A stretch of 64,000 nt of DNA from Dasypus novemcinctus (lineage: Eukaryota; Chordata; Mammalia; Cingulata; Dasypodidae), in the NCBI RefSeq assembly GCF_030445035.2, contig NC_080680.1, positions 98,089,157 to 98,153,156 of the forward strand, read 5' to 3'. The translations under genes and the position numbers were made by a program. Positions 35,921 to 47,661 of the stretch are shown piece after piece (positions within the stretch are counted from its first letter, which is position 1; each line of letters begins with the position of its first letter). The notes under the pieces were generated by a model, which saw nothing but the letters and a program-made list of their open reading frames with translations, ran no database searches and was not told the DNA's origin.

Positions 35921-37870
35921 TTAAAAATGAAATAAAGGTGAGTTCAAAGTCTTCTCAGACAAACAAAAACTGACAGATTATGTTACCAAAAGACCAGATT
36001 TACAAGATATACTAAAAGGAGTGCTGCATCCTGAAAGGGAAAAACAAGGGTGACAATCAGCAAGATGGCAGTAAAGTAAGGAGCTCCTAGGGTCAGCTCA
36101 TGCTACAGGACACTTAGTAATCTCCCAAAGCCATCTATCGCACCTGTTTGGGGGCTCCAGGAGACCAGAAGAGGATCCTGCAACATCCTTGAAAGAATGG
36201 AAGGAGGTGCCTGCCCAACTGCAGAGAAGATTCATAAGGCTGGTGCCCACCCTCCACTGGCAGGACTGGCCCCCTTGGAAGCTATTCCATGGCTAGAATT
36301 GGAAACTTTGCTTCACAAAAATGGGAGAACAAAAGACAGCTGGCCACTGATTTGAGTTACTGAGTAGTAAATTCCATTGACTAAAGTATAATCCTAAGAG
36401 TAGCTAAAGTTTGAACCTGTCTAAGTTAGAAAGAGGCTGGTAGCTGCCATTTTTACTCTGCTCCCAGCATGAGGGGAAGCCTGGCTAACCAAAAAATCAC
36501 AGTGACTGTAGGGACTTGTTTCTTTCACCTAGATCAGACTAAAGCTCTAGCCTAGGTTTCAGCCCCACCTCTAGCAGGGAGGAAGCTGGTGGGCCCTGCA
36601 CCAGCCTCCCCGGGTAACTGAAGGTATATTCGGCAGTCACAGACTGAGTAGTCAGAAGTCTACTGGGGGCAAATGTAGTCATTTTGGACACACAGGGCAT
36701 AGACTGATGCCCACATTTGCAGCTCCCTCCCTGCCCTAGACAGGAGAGAAAGGGGCTCGAAGCTTCATCAGTTTCTCTGGGCATCTACAGTCTAGGTCTA
36801 CATGACTTGAATTATTACACACAGCTGTGGCTCTGTCCCAGTCCCTGGGAAAGGAGAAAGTTGGGAGAAACTTCATTGGTCCCTGAGGCAATGAGGGCAG
36901 CTTAAGCCTCCACAGCTTACAGCACCAACAACACCCTTGGCTCCTACTACACAACCAGAATGGAAGAAAGGGCAAAAAAAATTCCTAAATTAAAAAGAGA
37001 AATGGCATCCAGAATAAATACTCTAGTAAGCCAGATGCCAAGACACCAACAAAAAATTACAATCCACACCAAGAAACAGGAAGATATGGCCCAGTTAAAG
37101 GAACAAGATAAGCCTCCAGATGACATAAAGGAGTTGAGACAACTAATCATAGATGTTCAAACAAATCTCCTTAATAAATCCAATGAAATGGTGAAAGAGA
37201 TTAAGGATATTAAAAAGACATTGGTTGAGCACAAAGAAGAATTTGAAAGCATACATACAAAAATACCAGATCTTATGGGCATGAAAAGCACAATAAATGA
37301 AATACAAAATACATTGGAATCATAAAATAGCAGATTTTAGGAGGCAGAAGAAAGGATTGATGAGCTTGAAGAAATGGCCTCTGAAAGCAAACATACAAAA
37401 GAACAGATGAAGAAAAGAATGGAAAAATTTGAACACGGTCTCAGGGAACTTAAAGACAGCAAAAGACATGCAAACATATGTCATGGGTGTCCCAAAAGGA
37501 GAAGAGAAGGGAAAAGGGGCAGAATGAATAATTGCAGAAATAATAGTAGAAATTTCCCAATCCTATTAAAGGACATAGATATTGAGTCCAAGAAGCACAA
37601 TGAACTCTAATCAGAATAAATCCAAATAAATCAACTCCAAGACACATACTAATCAGGATGTCAAATGCCAAAGACAAAAAGAGAATTCTGAGAGCAGCAA
37701 GAAAAAAACAATGCATGACACACAAGGGATACCCAATAAGATTAAGTGCCAATTTCTCATCAGACACCATGGAGGCAAGACAGTGGTGTTACATATTAAA
37801 GATACTGCAAGAGAAAAACTTCCAGCCAAGAATCTTATAATAGCAAGACTGTCTTTCAGAAATGTGGGTG

Positions 37871-38745
37871 TCACAGGTTGTATGGTCATGGCAGATGACT
37901 CTGGAGTTCAGTGCCATGTCAGTGGGCCCTACTTTAGAGTTTGTGTTCCTGAGTGTGATGGAGTTGTACTCAGATGTGAACTTTCTACACATGCCTCTTC
38001 TGTCACTTTTATGGGACCTGTGGTCAACACTGGGGTTGTTGTATACTCAGAAGACCTGAATCTCTGGACTGTCCCTGTGACAGCCAGTCCTGAGCCTCAG
38101 CAGACTTGCAACTCCTACCCTCTGGTTTCTTGGACTTACCCGAGCCAGCTAACAGGGAGGTGAAGAAGGTCAACCACCACACCAGGGAGCCAAGAGTGCC
38201 TGCGACTGCAAGCAGGAAAATTGCACCCATCATCCATGTGGAATCTAAGCCCCCTCTTGATATAAGGTGGAGTGGACATAACCACTCCAGGGTCCACAGG
38301 ATGGAGGAATAGAATATGGACTAGAGTGGACTTACAGATATTGTACTATGGAACTATTGTGATTAGTAATTGAAGAAATTGTAGCACTAATGTGGAGAAA
38401 GTGGCCATGGCAGCTGCTGAGAGTAAGGATGGGAAGAAGAGATATGATGTGGGGGCATTTTCAGGACTTGGAGTTGTCCTGGGTAGTACTGCAGGGACAG
38501 ATGCTGGACATTGTATGTCCTGCCATGGCACACTGGATGGACTGGGGGAGAGTGTAAACTACAATGTAAACAATTATCCATGAGGTGCAGCAGTGCTCCA
38601 AAATGTATTCACCAAATGCAATGAATGTCTCACAATGATGAAAGAGGTTGTTGATATCGGAGGAGTGGGGTGAGGGGGGTGGGGGGTATATGGAGACTGC
38701 TTATATTTTTTGAATGTAACATTTTAAAAAAATAAAGAGAGAAAA
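37871..38745 (+). mobile_element. 5'-truncated L1 3' end inside L1-B ORF1
   Basis: About 875 bp is collinear with L1-D 3'UTR 58090-58868, including TGGACTTACC, the GGGGGAGAGTGTAAACTACA block and a G-rich run near 38667-38693. It ends in an A-rich tail. AAATGTGGGTG (about 37860-37870) and AAACATGGGTG (about 38749-38759) are a probable duplication. A 150-codon open frame at 37711-38163 crosses the junction and is not a gene. Confidence 0.8.
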
Positions 38746-40069
38746 AAAAAACATGGGTGAGTTTAGAATATTCACAGATAAACAGAAACTGAGAGTTTGT
38801 AACCAAGAAACCGGCTTTGCAGGAAATCCTAGGTGTATTACAGCCTGAAAAGAAAAGACAGGAAATAGAGGCCTGAAAGAAAGTCTAGAAATGAAGATTA
38901 TATCAGTAAGAGTAATTAAAAGTGTCAAAAGAGTGGTGAAAATAAAATATGATAGATAAAACCCAAATATTCAGGAATAAACTCAACCAGTGATGTAAAG
39001 CACTTGTATTCAACAAACTACAACTCATTGTTAAAAAACATTTAAAAAGTCCTAAATAAATGGAAGACCATTCCATACTCATGGACTGAAAGACTAAATA
39101 TCAATTTAGACTAAATGTCAATTCTACTCAAATTGATATATAGACTCAATGCAATCCCAATAAAAATTCCACCAGCATTTTAAAAATAAATGGAAAACAC
39201 AATTATCAAATTTATTTGGAAGGGTAAGGGATCTTGAGTAGCCAAAAACATCTTAAAAAGGAAAGGCAAAGTAGAAGGCTCTCATTTCTAGACTTTAAAT
39301 AATATTACCTTGCTATAGTGGTTAAAAAAAAAACAGCATGGTGCTGGCATAAAGACAAACACATAGACCAATGGAACTGAGTTGATGGTTCAGAAAAAAT
39401 CACTTGATTTTTTACTAGACTGTCAAACCCACCCAGCACAAGCAGAACAATCCATTCAACAAATGGTGCTGAGAGAACTGGATATCCATAGCCAAAAGAA
39501 GGAAAGAGGACCCCTATCTCACACCTTATATAAAAATTAATTCAAAATGGATCTAAAACCAAATGAAAAAGCAATAACCATAAAGCTTCTAGAAGAAAAG
39601 AAAATGTAGGAAAATATCTTCAAGACCTGGTGGTAGGTAGTGGATTATTAAAGAAGATAAGAGGAGGACTGAGATGGCCTACTGATGTTTAATGCATGTA
39701 GTTTTCATTAACTTTACTGTAAAAGTGTGGAAATGTACAGAGTTGATGGTAACACATTATAGTGAGTAACAGCTGGTTTATAAATGGGAATATGGTTGAA
39801 AATGATAGTCTAGGGATATAAATGCCAATTGACAGAAAGAGAATAATCTAGGGACTGAATAACACAATAAACCCAGAGATGGATAAGAATTGTGGTTGGT
39901 GGTACAGATGCAAGAGTGTCCTTTGTGAACTAGAGCAGATGTATGGCACTATTGCAGGGTGGTGGGAATGTGGTGAAACATGGGAAAAATACAAATGGAG
40001 TGACCTATGGCCTGTGGTTAACAGTAGTAATGTAATATGCATGCATCTATGCCAAAGATGTACTGTGTT

Positions 40070-40760
40070 GATAATAGGGGAGTATGGATAAAGTGTGTCA
40101 AATGTATGCTATAGAACTAGTAATAATCTGATGATATTATCTCATTACCTGTAATAAATGTTCCACCATGGTGTGGTGTGTTGATAGAGGGGCGTTGTTT
40201 GGGAATCCTGCACATAAGCATGATTGTTTTGTAATTTTACAACTTATCATAAAAATATATTTAAAAAATAATATTAGTGTGTGTGGGTGTGTGTGTGGGG
40301 GAATACACCAAATGTAACATAAGGAACAGAATTAGTAGTAAGATTTTGACAATATTCTTTCATAATTTGTCACAAATGTCTCACAATGCAAGGTGTGGTG
40401 GTGGGTTGATGTATGGGAACCCTGTATGATGTTATTCATGTTTGCTTTGTAAGACCACAACTTTTACTATACACTTATTGTTTATATATGTTCATATATA
40501 AATGCTATAATAATAATAATAGCAATAGGGTTGGTTGGGGGAAAAATACTTTGGTTAGTAATAATATTTTGAGGATGCTCTTTCATCATTAGTTAAAAAT
40601 GTTTCACAATAATGCAAGGTATTGGTGGTAGAGTGAGGTATGAAAGCCCTGTATGATGTTATGTAGTTTGTTTTGTAACTTCACAACTATTACTCTGTAC
40701 TTATCATTTATGTATGTTTATGTGTGACTAATATATGTCAATAAATTTTTTAAAAAATTA
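40070..40760 (+). repeat. Triplicated unit at the L1-B 3' end
   Basis: Three diverged tandem copies of about 200-230 bp lie at about 40070-40265, 40290-40500 and 40530-40750. Each has ATATTMTTTCAT-like, ACAAATGTYTCAC-like, GGTGTGGTG, TGGGAAYCCTG-like and TTTGTAA...CACAACTTTT words in the same order. A GT-rich run separates copies 1 and 2. Confidence 0.7.
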
Positions 40761-40927
40761 AAAAAAAACAAGTGTGAAAGACTTACAGAAGAATATAGAA
40801 AGGAAGATTATTAGCATGGGTAAATTAAAGAGTAAAAAGACAGACAATAGTAAGATATGACAACAGAAAGCCAAAGGACAAAATGGAAGAAGGAAGTAAT
40901 GCCTTTACATTAATAACATTGAATATT

Positions 40928-41345
40928 GGGCAGCGGACTTGGCCCTGTAGTTAGGGCATCCGTCTACCACATGGAAGGTCCGTGGTTCAAACCCCGGGCC
41001 TCCTTGACCCGTGTGCAGCTGGCCCATGCACAGTGCTGATGCGTGCAAGGAGTGCCCTGCCATGCAGGGGTGTCCCCCGCATAGGGGAGCCCCACGCACA
41101 AGGAGTGCACCCCATAAGGAGAGCCACCCAGTGCGAAAGAAAGTGCAGCCTGCCCAGGAATGGTGCCGCACACACGGAGAGCTGACACAACAAGATCACG
41201 TAACAAAAAAAATGAAACACAGATTCCCGTGCCACTGACAACAACAGAAGCGGACAAAGAAGACGCAGCAATAGACATAGAGAACAGACAAATGGGGGGG
41301 GGGGGAGAGAAATAAATAAATAAATAAATAAATCTTTTTTAAAAA
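40928..41345 (+). mobile_element. DAS SINE at the start of L1-A ORF2
   Basis: Complete element with an AAATAAATAAATAAAT tail. ATTGAATATT (40918-40927) and ATTGAATGTT (41346-41355) form a 10-bp duplication with one mismatch that splits the ITLNVN codons of ORF2. Confidence 0.93.
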
Positions 41346-42164
41346 ATTGAATGTTAATGACTTGAACTCCCCAATCGAAAGACACACAGACTGATCGAAT
41401 GGATAAAAAAAAAAAATACCAGCCATCTTTATGCTGTCTGCAAGAGGCTAACCTCAGACATAAGGACACAATCAGGTTGAAAATGAAAGGCTGGAAAAAG
41501 ATATGCCATTCAAATTGTAACCAAAAAAGAGCTGGAATAGCAATACCAATAACAGGCAAAATAGATTTTAAAGGCAAAACTGTTATAAGGAATGAAGGAG
41601 GTCATTATATATTAATAAAAGGGGCAATTCATGAAGAAGAAATAACTTTATTAAATATTTATGCACCTAACCTGGGTACCCAAAATACATGAGGCACAAA
41701 CTGACAAATATGAAGGGAGAAATAGATAGCTCTACAATAATATTTGGAGACTTCAATATACCACTCTCAGTATTGGATAGAACATCTGGACAGATGATAA
41801 ATAGACAGCTTGAATAATATGAGAAATGAAATAAACCTAGCAGACATTTATAGAGCATTGTACCCCAAAACAGCAGATACACATTCATTTCAAGTGCTCA
41901 TGGATCCTTCTCTAGGAGAGACCATATGTTGGGTCCCAAAATAGGACTCAAATTTTAAAAGATGGCAATTATACAAGATACTTTCTCTGATCATAATGGA
42001 ATAAAACTGGGATTCAATAATGGATGGAAAAAGGAAAATTCATAAATCTATGGGGCTTAAAGGACACACTCTTAAATAATCAGTGGGTCAAAGAATAAAC
42101 TGCAAGAGAATTCATCAAGCATATTGAGAGGAATGAAAATGAGAACACAGCATATCAAAACCTA

Positions 42165-42391
42165 GGAAGAGATGAGATGTGGAGGTGTTTTCGGGACTTG
42201 GAGTTGTCCTGGGTGGTGCTTCAGGGACAATTATGGGACATTGTAGATCCCCCCAGGGCCCACTGGATGGAACGTGGGAGAGTGTGGGCTATGATGTGGA
42301 CCATTGACCATGGGGTGCAGCGATGCCCAGAGATGTACTTACCAAATGCAATGGATGTGTCATGAAAACAAAACAAAACAAAAAAAACCAA
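42165..42391 (+). mobile_element. 5'-truncated L1 3' end in L1-A ORF2
   Basis: It is collinear with L1-D 58570-58760 (GATGAGATGTGGAGG, then GGGAGAGTGTGGGC, then CCAAATGCAATGGATGTGTCATGA) and ends in an AAACAAAACA-type tail. It lacks the final G-rich segment. A perfect 8-bp duplication, AAAACCTA, lies at 42157-42164 and 42392-42399. Confidence 0.85.
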
Positions 42392-45300
42392 AAAACCTAT
42401 GGGGCACCACAAAGGCAGTGCTGAGAGGGAAATGTATAGCCCTCAATGATTACATTTAAAAAGAAGAAAGAGCTAAAATTGAAGATCTAACTGCACACCT
42501 GGAGGAACTAGAAAAAGAATAGCAAGCATACCAAACCAAGTTGAATGAAACAGTAAAGATCAAAGTACAAATAAATGAAATTGGGAACAAAAATACAATA
42601 GAGAGAATTAAAAAAACAAAAGTTAGTTCTTTGAGAAGATAAAAAAATTGACAAATCCTTAGCTAGAGTGACAAAGAAAAAAATGAAGACACAAATAAAT
42701 AAAATTAGAAATGAGGGGGGTCATTACCACTGACCCCATAGAAATAAGAGAGATCATAAGAGGAAACTGAACAACTATGTGTCAAAAAACTAGACAAGAT
42801 AGATGAGATGGAAAAATTCCTAGAAACACATGCACCACCTACACTGACCCCAGATGAAAGAGAAGAGCTCAACAACCATTCACAAGTGAAAAGACTGAAC
42901 TGTCATTGAAAACATCCCAAAGATGAAAAGCCCAGGACCAGGTGGCTTCACAGGTAAATTTTACCAATCATTCAAAGATGATCTAATAACAATCTTGCTC
43001 AAGCTCTTCCAAAAAGTTGAACAGGGAAAAATGCTACCAAATTCATTCTATGGAGCCCACATCATCCTAACACCAAACACAGATAACTATACTAAAAAAT
43101 ATATATATATATATATATTACAGAACAATATTCCTAATGAATATTGTGTAAAAATCCTCAAAAGCGCATTAAAAGAATTATACATCATGATCGAGAGGGA
43201 TTTATCCCAGGTATGCAAAAGTGTTCACAAAATCAATTAGTGTAATAAACCCACATTGATAAATTGAAGAAGAAAAATCACATGATGCTCTCAATTGATG
43301 AGGAAAAGGCATCTGACAAAATACAGTACCCTTTCTTGATAAAACACTCCAAAAGATAGGAATAGAAGGAAGCTTTCTCAATATCATAAAGTGTGTATAT
43401 GAAAAACCTGCAACTAGATTGTACTCAATGGTGAAAGACTGAAAGCTTCTCACTGAGATCAGGAACAAGACAAGGATGTCCACTGTCACTATTGTTATTC
43501 AGTATTGTGCTAGAAGTGCTAGCTCATGTAATTAGGCTAGACAAAGAAATAAAGGGCACCCAAATAGAAAAAGAAGAAGTAAAACTTTCACTATTTGCTG
43601 ATGATTTGATCCTCTATCTAAAAAATCCACAACAAATCTACTAGAACTAATAGACAAGTTCAGCAAAATGGTGGGATACAAGATTAATATGCAAAAATCA
43701 ATAGCGTTTCAATAAAGTGCTGATATGCAATCTGAGGTGGAAATCAGAAAAATTCCATTTATAATAGCAATTAAAAGAATCAAATATTTAGGAATAAACT
43801 TAACTAAGGACATAAAGGACCTTTATTCAGAAAACTACAAAACTTTGCTAAAAGAAAAGCCAAAGAAGACTTAAATAAGTGGAAGAACATTCTGTGTTCA
43901 TGGATTTGAAGACTAAATATCATTAAGATGTCAATTCTAACCAAACTGATTTACAGATTCAACGCAATCCCAATAAAAATCCCAACAGCCTTTTATTGCA
44001 AAAATGGAAAAGTCAGTTTTTAAATTTATTTGGAAAGGTAAAGGGCCCTAAATAGCCAAAAAAATGTCTTTAAAAAGAACAGAGTTGGAGGGCTCTCACT
44101 TCCTGACTTTAAAGCACACTATTTAGCTACTATGGTAAAACAACATGGTACTGGCAAAAAGACAAAGAAATTGACCAATGGTACCAAATCAAGAACTCCA
44201 AAATAGACCCTCACTTCTACAGTCAAGTGATTCTTGACAAGGCTGTCCAGTTCTCCCAGTTGGGGCAGTACTCAAGCACTGGTTCTAGGAGATCTGGGTG
44301 TATATATCCAAAAGAAAGAAAGATGACCCCTATCTCACATCTTACATAAAAGTTAACTCAAAATGGATCAAAGACCTAAATACAAAAGTTATAGCCATAA
44401 AACTCCTAGAAGAAAATGTAGGAAAACATCTTCAAGATCTTGAGGTAGGCAGTAGTTCCTTAAACCTAGACCTGAAGCACTAGCAACAAAAGAAAAAAAT
44501 AGATAAATGGGATCTCCTCAAAATTAAACACTTTTGCACCTTAAAAGACTTTGTCAAAGGTGAAAAGGCAGCCGACTCAATATGAGAAAGTATTTGGAAA
44601 TTACATATACAATAAGGGTTTAATATCAATGATATATAAAGAGATACTATGACTCAACAATAAAAATACAAACTACCCCATTTAAAAATGGGCAAAAGAC
44701 TAGAAAAGACAATTGTCTGAAGAAATACAAATGGCAAAAAACACATGAAAAACATGTTCAACATGACTAGCAATTAGGGAAATGCAAATCAAAATAACAA
44801 CGAGATATTATTTCATACCTATTAGAATGGCCACTACTTAAAAGTTGGAAAAGTATATGTGTTGGAGAGGATGTGGAGCGATAAGAACATTAATTCACTA
44901 TTGGTGAAAATGTAGAATTGTACAGCTGCTGTGGAGGACTCTTTGGCAGTTCCTAAGAAGTTGAATATAGACTTGCCATGTGACCCAGTAATAACACTAC
45001 TGGGTGTATACCCAGAATAACTGAGAGCAGTGACACGAACGGACATATGCACACCAATGTTCATAGTGGCACTATTCACGATTGACAAAAGATGGAAATA
45101 ACCCAGGTGTCCATCAACTGATGAATGGATAAACCATGGTGTATACATACTCTGGAATGTTATTCAGCTGTAAGAAGAAATGAAGTCGTGAAGCATATAT
45201 CAACATGGATGAACCTGGAGGACATTATGTTGAGTGAAGCAAGCCAGTCAAAAAAGGACAAATAATATATGATTGGGCTATTATGAACTAAATATATTAT

Positions 45301-46042
45301 GTGAACTCATGGAGTTAATAATTAGAGTATAGGTCACCAGAAAATAGAAAGAGGGTAGAGAATAGAAAGCTGGGGTTTAATCTGTGCAGAATTGCAAAGA
45401 AAGCTGTTTGTAAATCTTTGGAAATGAATAAAAATGGTGAAAGCACATGATAGTGTGTGTAACTAGCCGAGCTATTATATGGGTATGACAGTGATTGAAA
45501 GGGTAAGTCTAAGGTCATGTGTATATCACTAGAAGGAAAGCTAAAAAATGTAACATGAAACTATAAAACATAGTGAAACTTCATGTAAAACAACAAAGAG
45601 ATATCACTACCCACCTTCTGAAATGGCTAAAATCCTAAACAATGACAAACACCAAATGCTGGCAAGGAAAGGATGTGTAGCAACAGGAACTCTCATTCAT
45701 TGCTGGTAGGAATGCAAAATGGTACAGCCACTTTGAAAGACATCTGGCAGTTTCTTACAAAACTAAACATAGACTTACCATACTGTCTGGCAGGTACACT
45801 CCTTGTTATTTAGGCAAATGTGTTGAAAACTATGTCTACACAAAATTTGCACACAAATGTTTACAGAAGCTTTATTCATAATTGCCTCAAAGTGGAAGCA
45901 ACTAAAATGACCTTCAACAGGTAAGTGGTTAAGCAAACTGCAGTATATCCATACGATGAACTATTATTTAGCAATAAAAAGAAATGAGCTATTAAACCAA
46001 AAAAGACATTAGATGCATATGGCTAAGTGAATGTTTTATTGC

Positions 46043-46405
46043 GAAGCGGGGAATTTTTGATTGCGGACACAAATAATAGCACTTCTGCCTAGAGCCCCGC
46101 CCCCCCCCAAGGCCGGCTGCCGATCTGAAGCAGCCTCAAATTGTTCACAATAAAGAGACATCACCAGGAGACTCTTTCAGGGCCTGCAGGGTGGGAGATG
46201 TCTGGAAGCCAATTAGAGGAATATTTTGCAAAGTGTGGGAATTTCGATTTTGGACTCTGTTATCGGCGTTTCTGACTGGAGCCCCACCCCTGGGCCTGGC
46301 TACTGATCTGTGTCATTAAATTGGCTGCAGTGTAGAGTTGCCCCCAGGTGACTGTTCCGGGGGCTTACAGGGTGGGAGGTGTCCTGAAGTCAAATTGGTG
46401 ATACA
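46043..46405 (+). promoter_or_regulatory. Tandem monomers in the L1-D 5'UTR (putative promoter)
   Basis: Two diverged units of about 188 bp start near 46043 and 46231. Both carry GGGAATTT...GATT, then a CTGACTGGAGCCCC or CTGCCTAGAGCCCC word, GGCCTGG or GGCCGG, GATCTG, CCAGGAGACT or CCAGGTGACT, and CAGGGTGGGAGRTGTC. They are GC-rich against their surroundings. By analogy with rodent L1 monomers they may be promoter units; that role is inferred. Confidence 0.65.
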
Positions 46406-46679
46406 GCCACAGAATAGACCCGAGTGAGTGAGTGAATTGCGGGGTTCAGACACATAGGTTAGAGTTTGCGGATGTGACCTCTCCCATAGGATCCCTGAAG
46501 GCTGTGTTGCACTGCGGTGCTCTCAGGCTCCCTGTTAACCAGATTTGAGGTTGCCAGGTCTGAGTCCCCTAAACCCTGGTGGCCCACACCCCAAAGACTC
46601 ACACCTCTTGAGTCTTCAATATCTTAGACTTTCCATCCCTGAATCCATCACGCCCTGAGGTCCATCTGAGGTCCTTGAA

Positions 46680-47290
46680 TGTCCTAGCCCTCAACGTTTG
46701 TGTTTTTTTTTCTTTTTTGTTTTGTTTTGTTTTGTTTTTATTTTTATTTTATTTTATTTTATTTTTTAATGTCCTGATTACTAACATTGCATTATCTCCT
46801 AGTCTTTTCTCCCAGCATATCCCCCAAAGTCTTTTTTTTTTTTTTCCAGTTATTTAGGGGTTTTTTTGTTGTTGCTGTTGTGGTTGTTCTATATCTTTTT
46901 TTTCTTTTCCTTACTGTTCCCCTCCCTTTATCCACCCCCTTTTTCTTTCTTTCTTTCTTCTTTTTTTTTCTCTCTCTCTTGTCCCTCATTTTCTTCTTAT
47001 TTTATTTTATCTTAATTATACAATAGGTGCTGCAGGGAACACCTCACATTTGCTGGGTTTCCTCATCCTCTGCTGCCTCATTTCTGTGTGAATTGATTTT
47101 GGCTACCTACACTATCCCCTTTCCCCTACATCTTGATATCCTCCATCGTCTACTGTCTCTCCTATATTCCACCTCCCTTTCTTTGATCCCCAAAGTGTCT
47201 AACTCTTAATTTCTAATACCTTTGTTTTGTTTTCTGTCTTTTATCCACTCTTGAAACTATTGCCTTTCTTTTCTCTTTCCCTCTCTCATG
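46680..47290 (+). repeat. Polypyrimidine tract of the L1-D 5'UTR
   Basis: About 600 bp of strongly C+T-biased sequence includes TTTTG and TTTTA simple repeats (46716-46770) and TTTC runs (46945-46970). A comparable tract precedes ORF1 in L1-E (61020-61560), so it appears to be a feature of this L1 5'UTR. The phenylalanine-rich open frames here are compositional. Confidence 0.7.
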
Positions 47291-47661
47291 AAAACACTAG
47301 CTTTTTTAATTCATACCATATTCCTCCCTTATTCAGTCTACTACTTCATCATAGGTACTCTACCTACTGCTATAACTCTACACAACTTACATGAATCTAA
47401 TACTCATCCTCCCAGATCTCATATTGTTGCTCTGTTAACATATATCACCAATACTACTTTACACTTTTTCCTTGCTTATACAATTGCCTTTCCCTGGCCC
47501 CAATACTTTCCTTTAGAGTGAACTCAACCAGCAATAAGAAATTAGAATAAGAAGAATAAAGTGACAAAGAGAAAATATAACACTTACACAAAAACAACAG
47601 CTAATTAATCCCCAAGACTAGACAAAGAAGCTAAGGAACTGATTAAACCCATCAAGATAAA

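Larger units (their letters stand above)
36054..40763 (+). mobile_element. L1-B: sense L1 with internal deletion, inserted in L1-A
   Basis: A 5'UTR with GCAAGATGGCAGTAAAG starts near 36060. ORF1 starts at about 36960 and decays by 37860 (open parts at 36960-37325 and 37374-37610). The ORF1 C-terminus resumes at about 38746 after an inserted L1 3' end. ORF2 is reduced to its C-terminal part (about 38960-39640). The 3'UTR ends with A-runs at 40751-40768. A 14-bp duplication with one mismatch (AAAAACAAGGGTGA at 36040-36053, AAAAACAAGTGTGA at 40764-40777) flanks the element. Removing it rejoins ORF1 of L1-A to its spacer. Confidence 0.85.
34043..45590 (+). repeat. L1-A: sense L1, decayed, split by later insertions
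   Basis: The 5'UTR starts near 34043 (GGGGGAATTCTGGGAAGATGGC). Broken ORF1 runs about 34690-36050, with a 149-codon open remnant at 35054-35503 holding the RRM-like part. The ORF1/ORF2 spacer resumes at 40764. ORF2 covers 40905-44830: endonuclease start LNVN-like, then the CCLQE-like motif, PGPGGFTGKF near 42925, a FADD-like motif near 43595 and the C-terminus. A 3'UTR runs to about 45590. It hosts DAS SINEs (35584 and 40928), L1-B (36054) and an L1 3' end (42165). Confidence 0.8.
23640..46035 (+). repeat. L1-C: old sense L1 acting as host for most later insertions
   Basis: Its own sequence survives in pieces: about 23640-23683, 24055-24173 and 24949-25495 (endonuclease/RT linker to the early RT motif [12 protein letters not shown]), 32600-34042 (RT through the C-terminal region, decayed) and about 45591-46035 (ORF2 C-terminus). 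The pieces join in the right order when the DAS SINEs, the FYTTD1 pseudogene and L1-A are removed. A short part of the ORF2 C-terminus is missing at the L1-A junction. Confidence 0.65.

Noticed and set aside
37711-38163. 150-codon frame on the plus strand
   Set aside because: It crosses the junction from L1-B ORF1 into an inserted L1 3'UTR; the second half is non-coding UTR.
46787-47026. Phenylalanine/leucine-rich frames in T-rich sequence (also 61074-61433)
   Set aside because: They arise from the polypyrimidine tract of L1 5'UTRs and show no protein-like composition.
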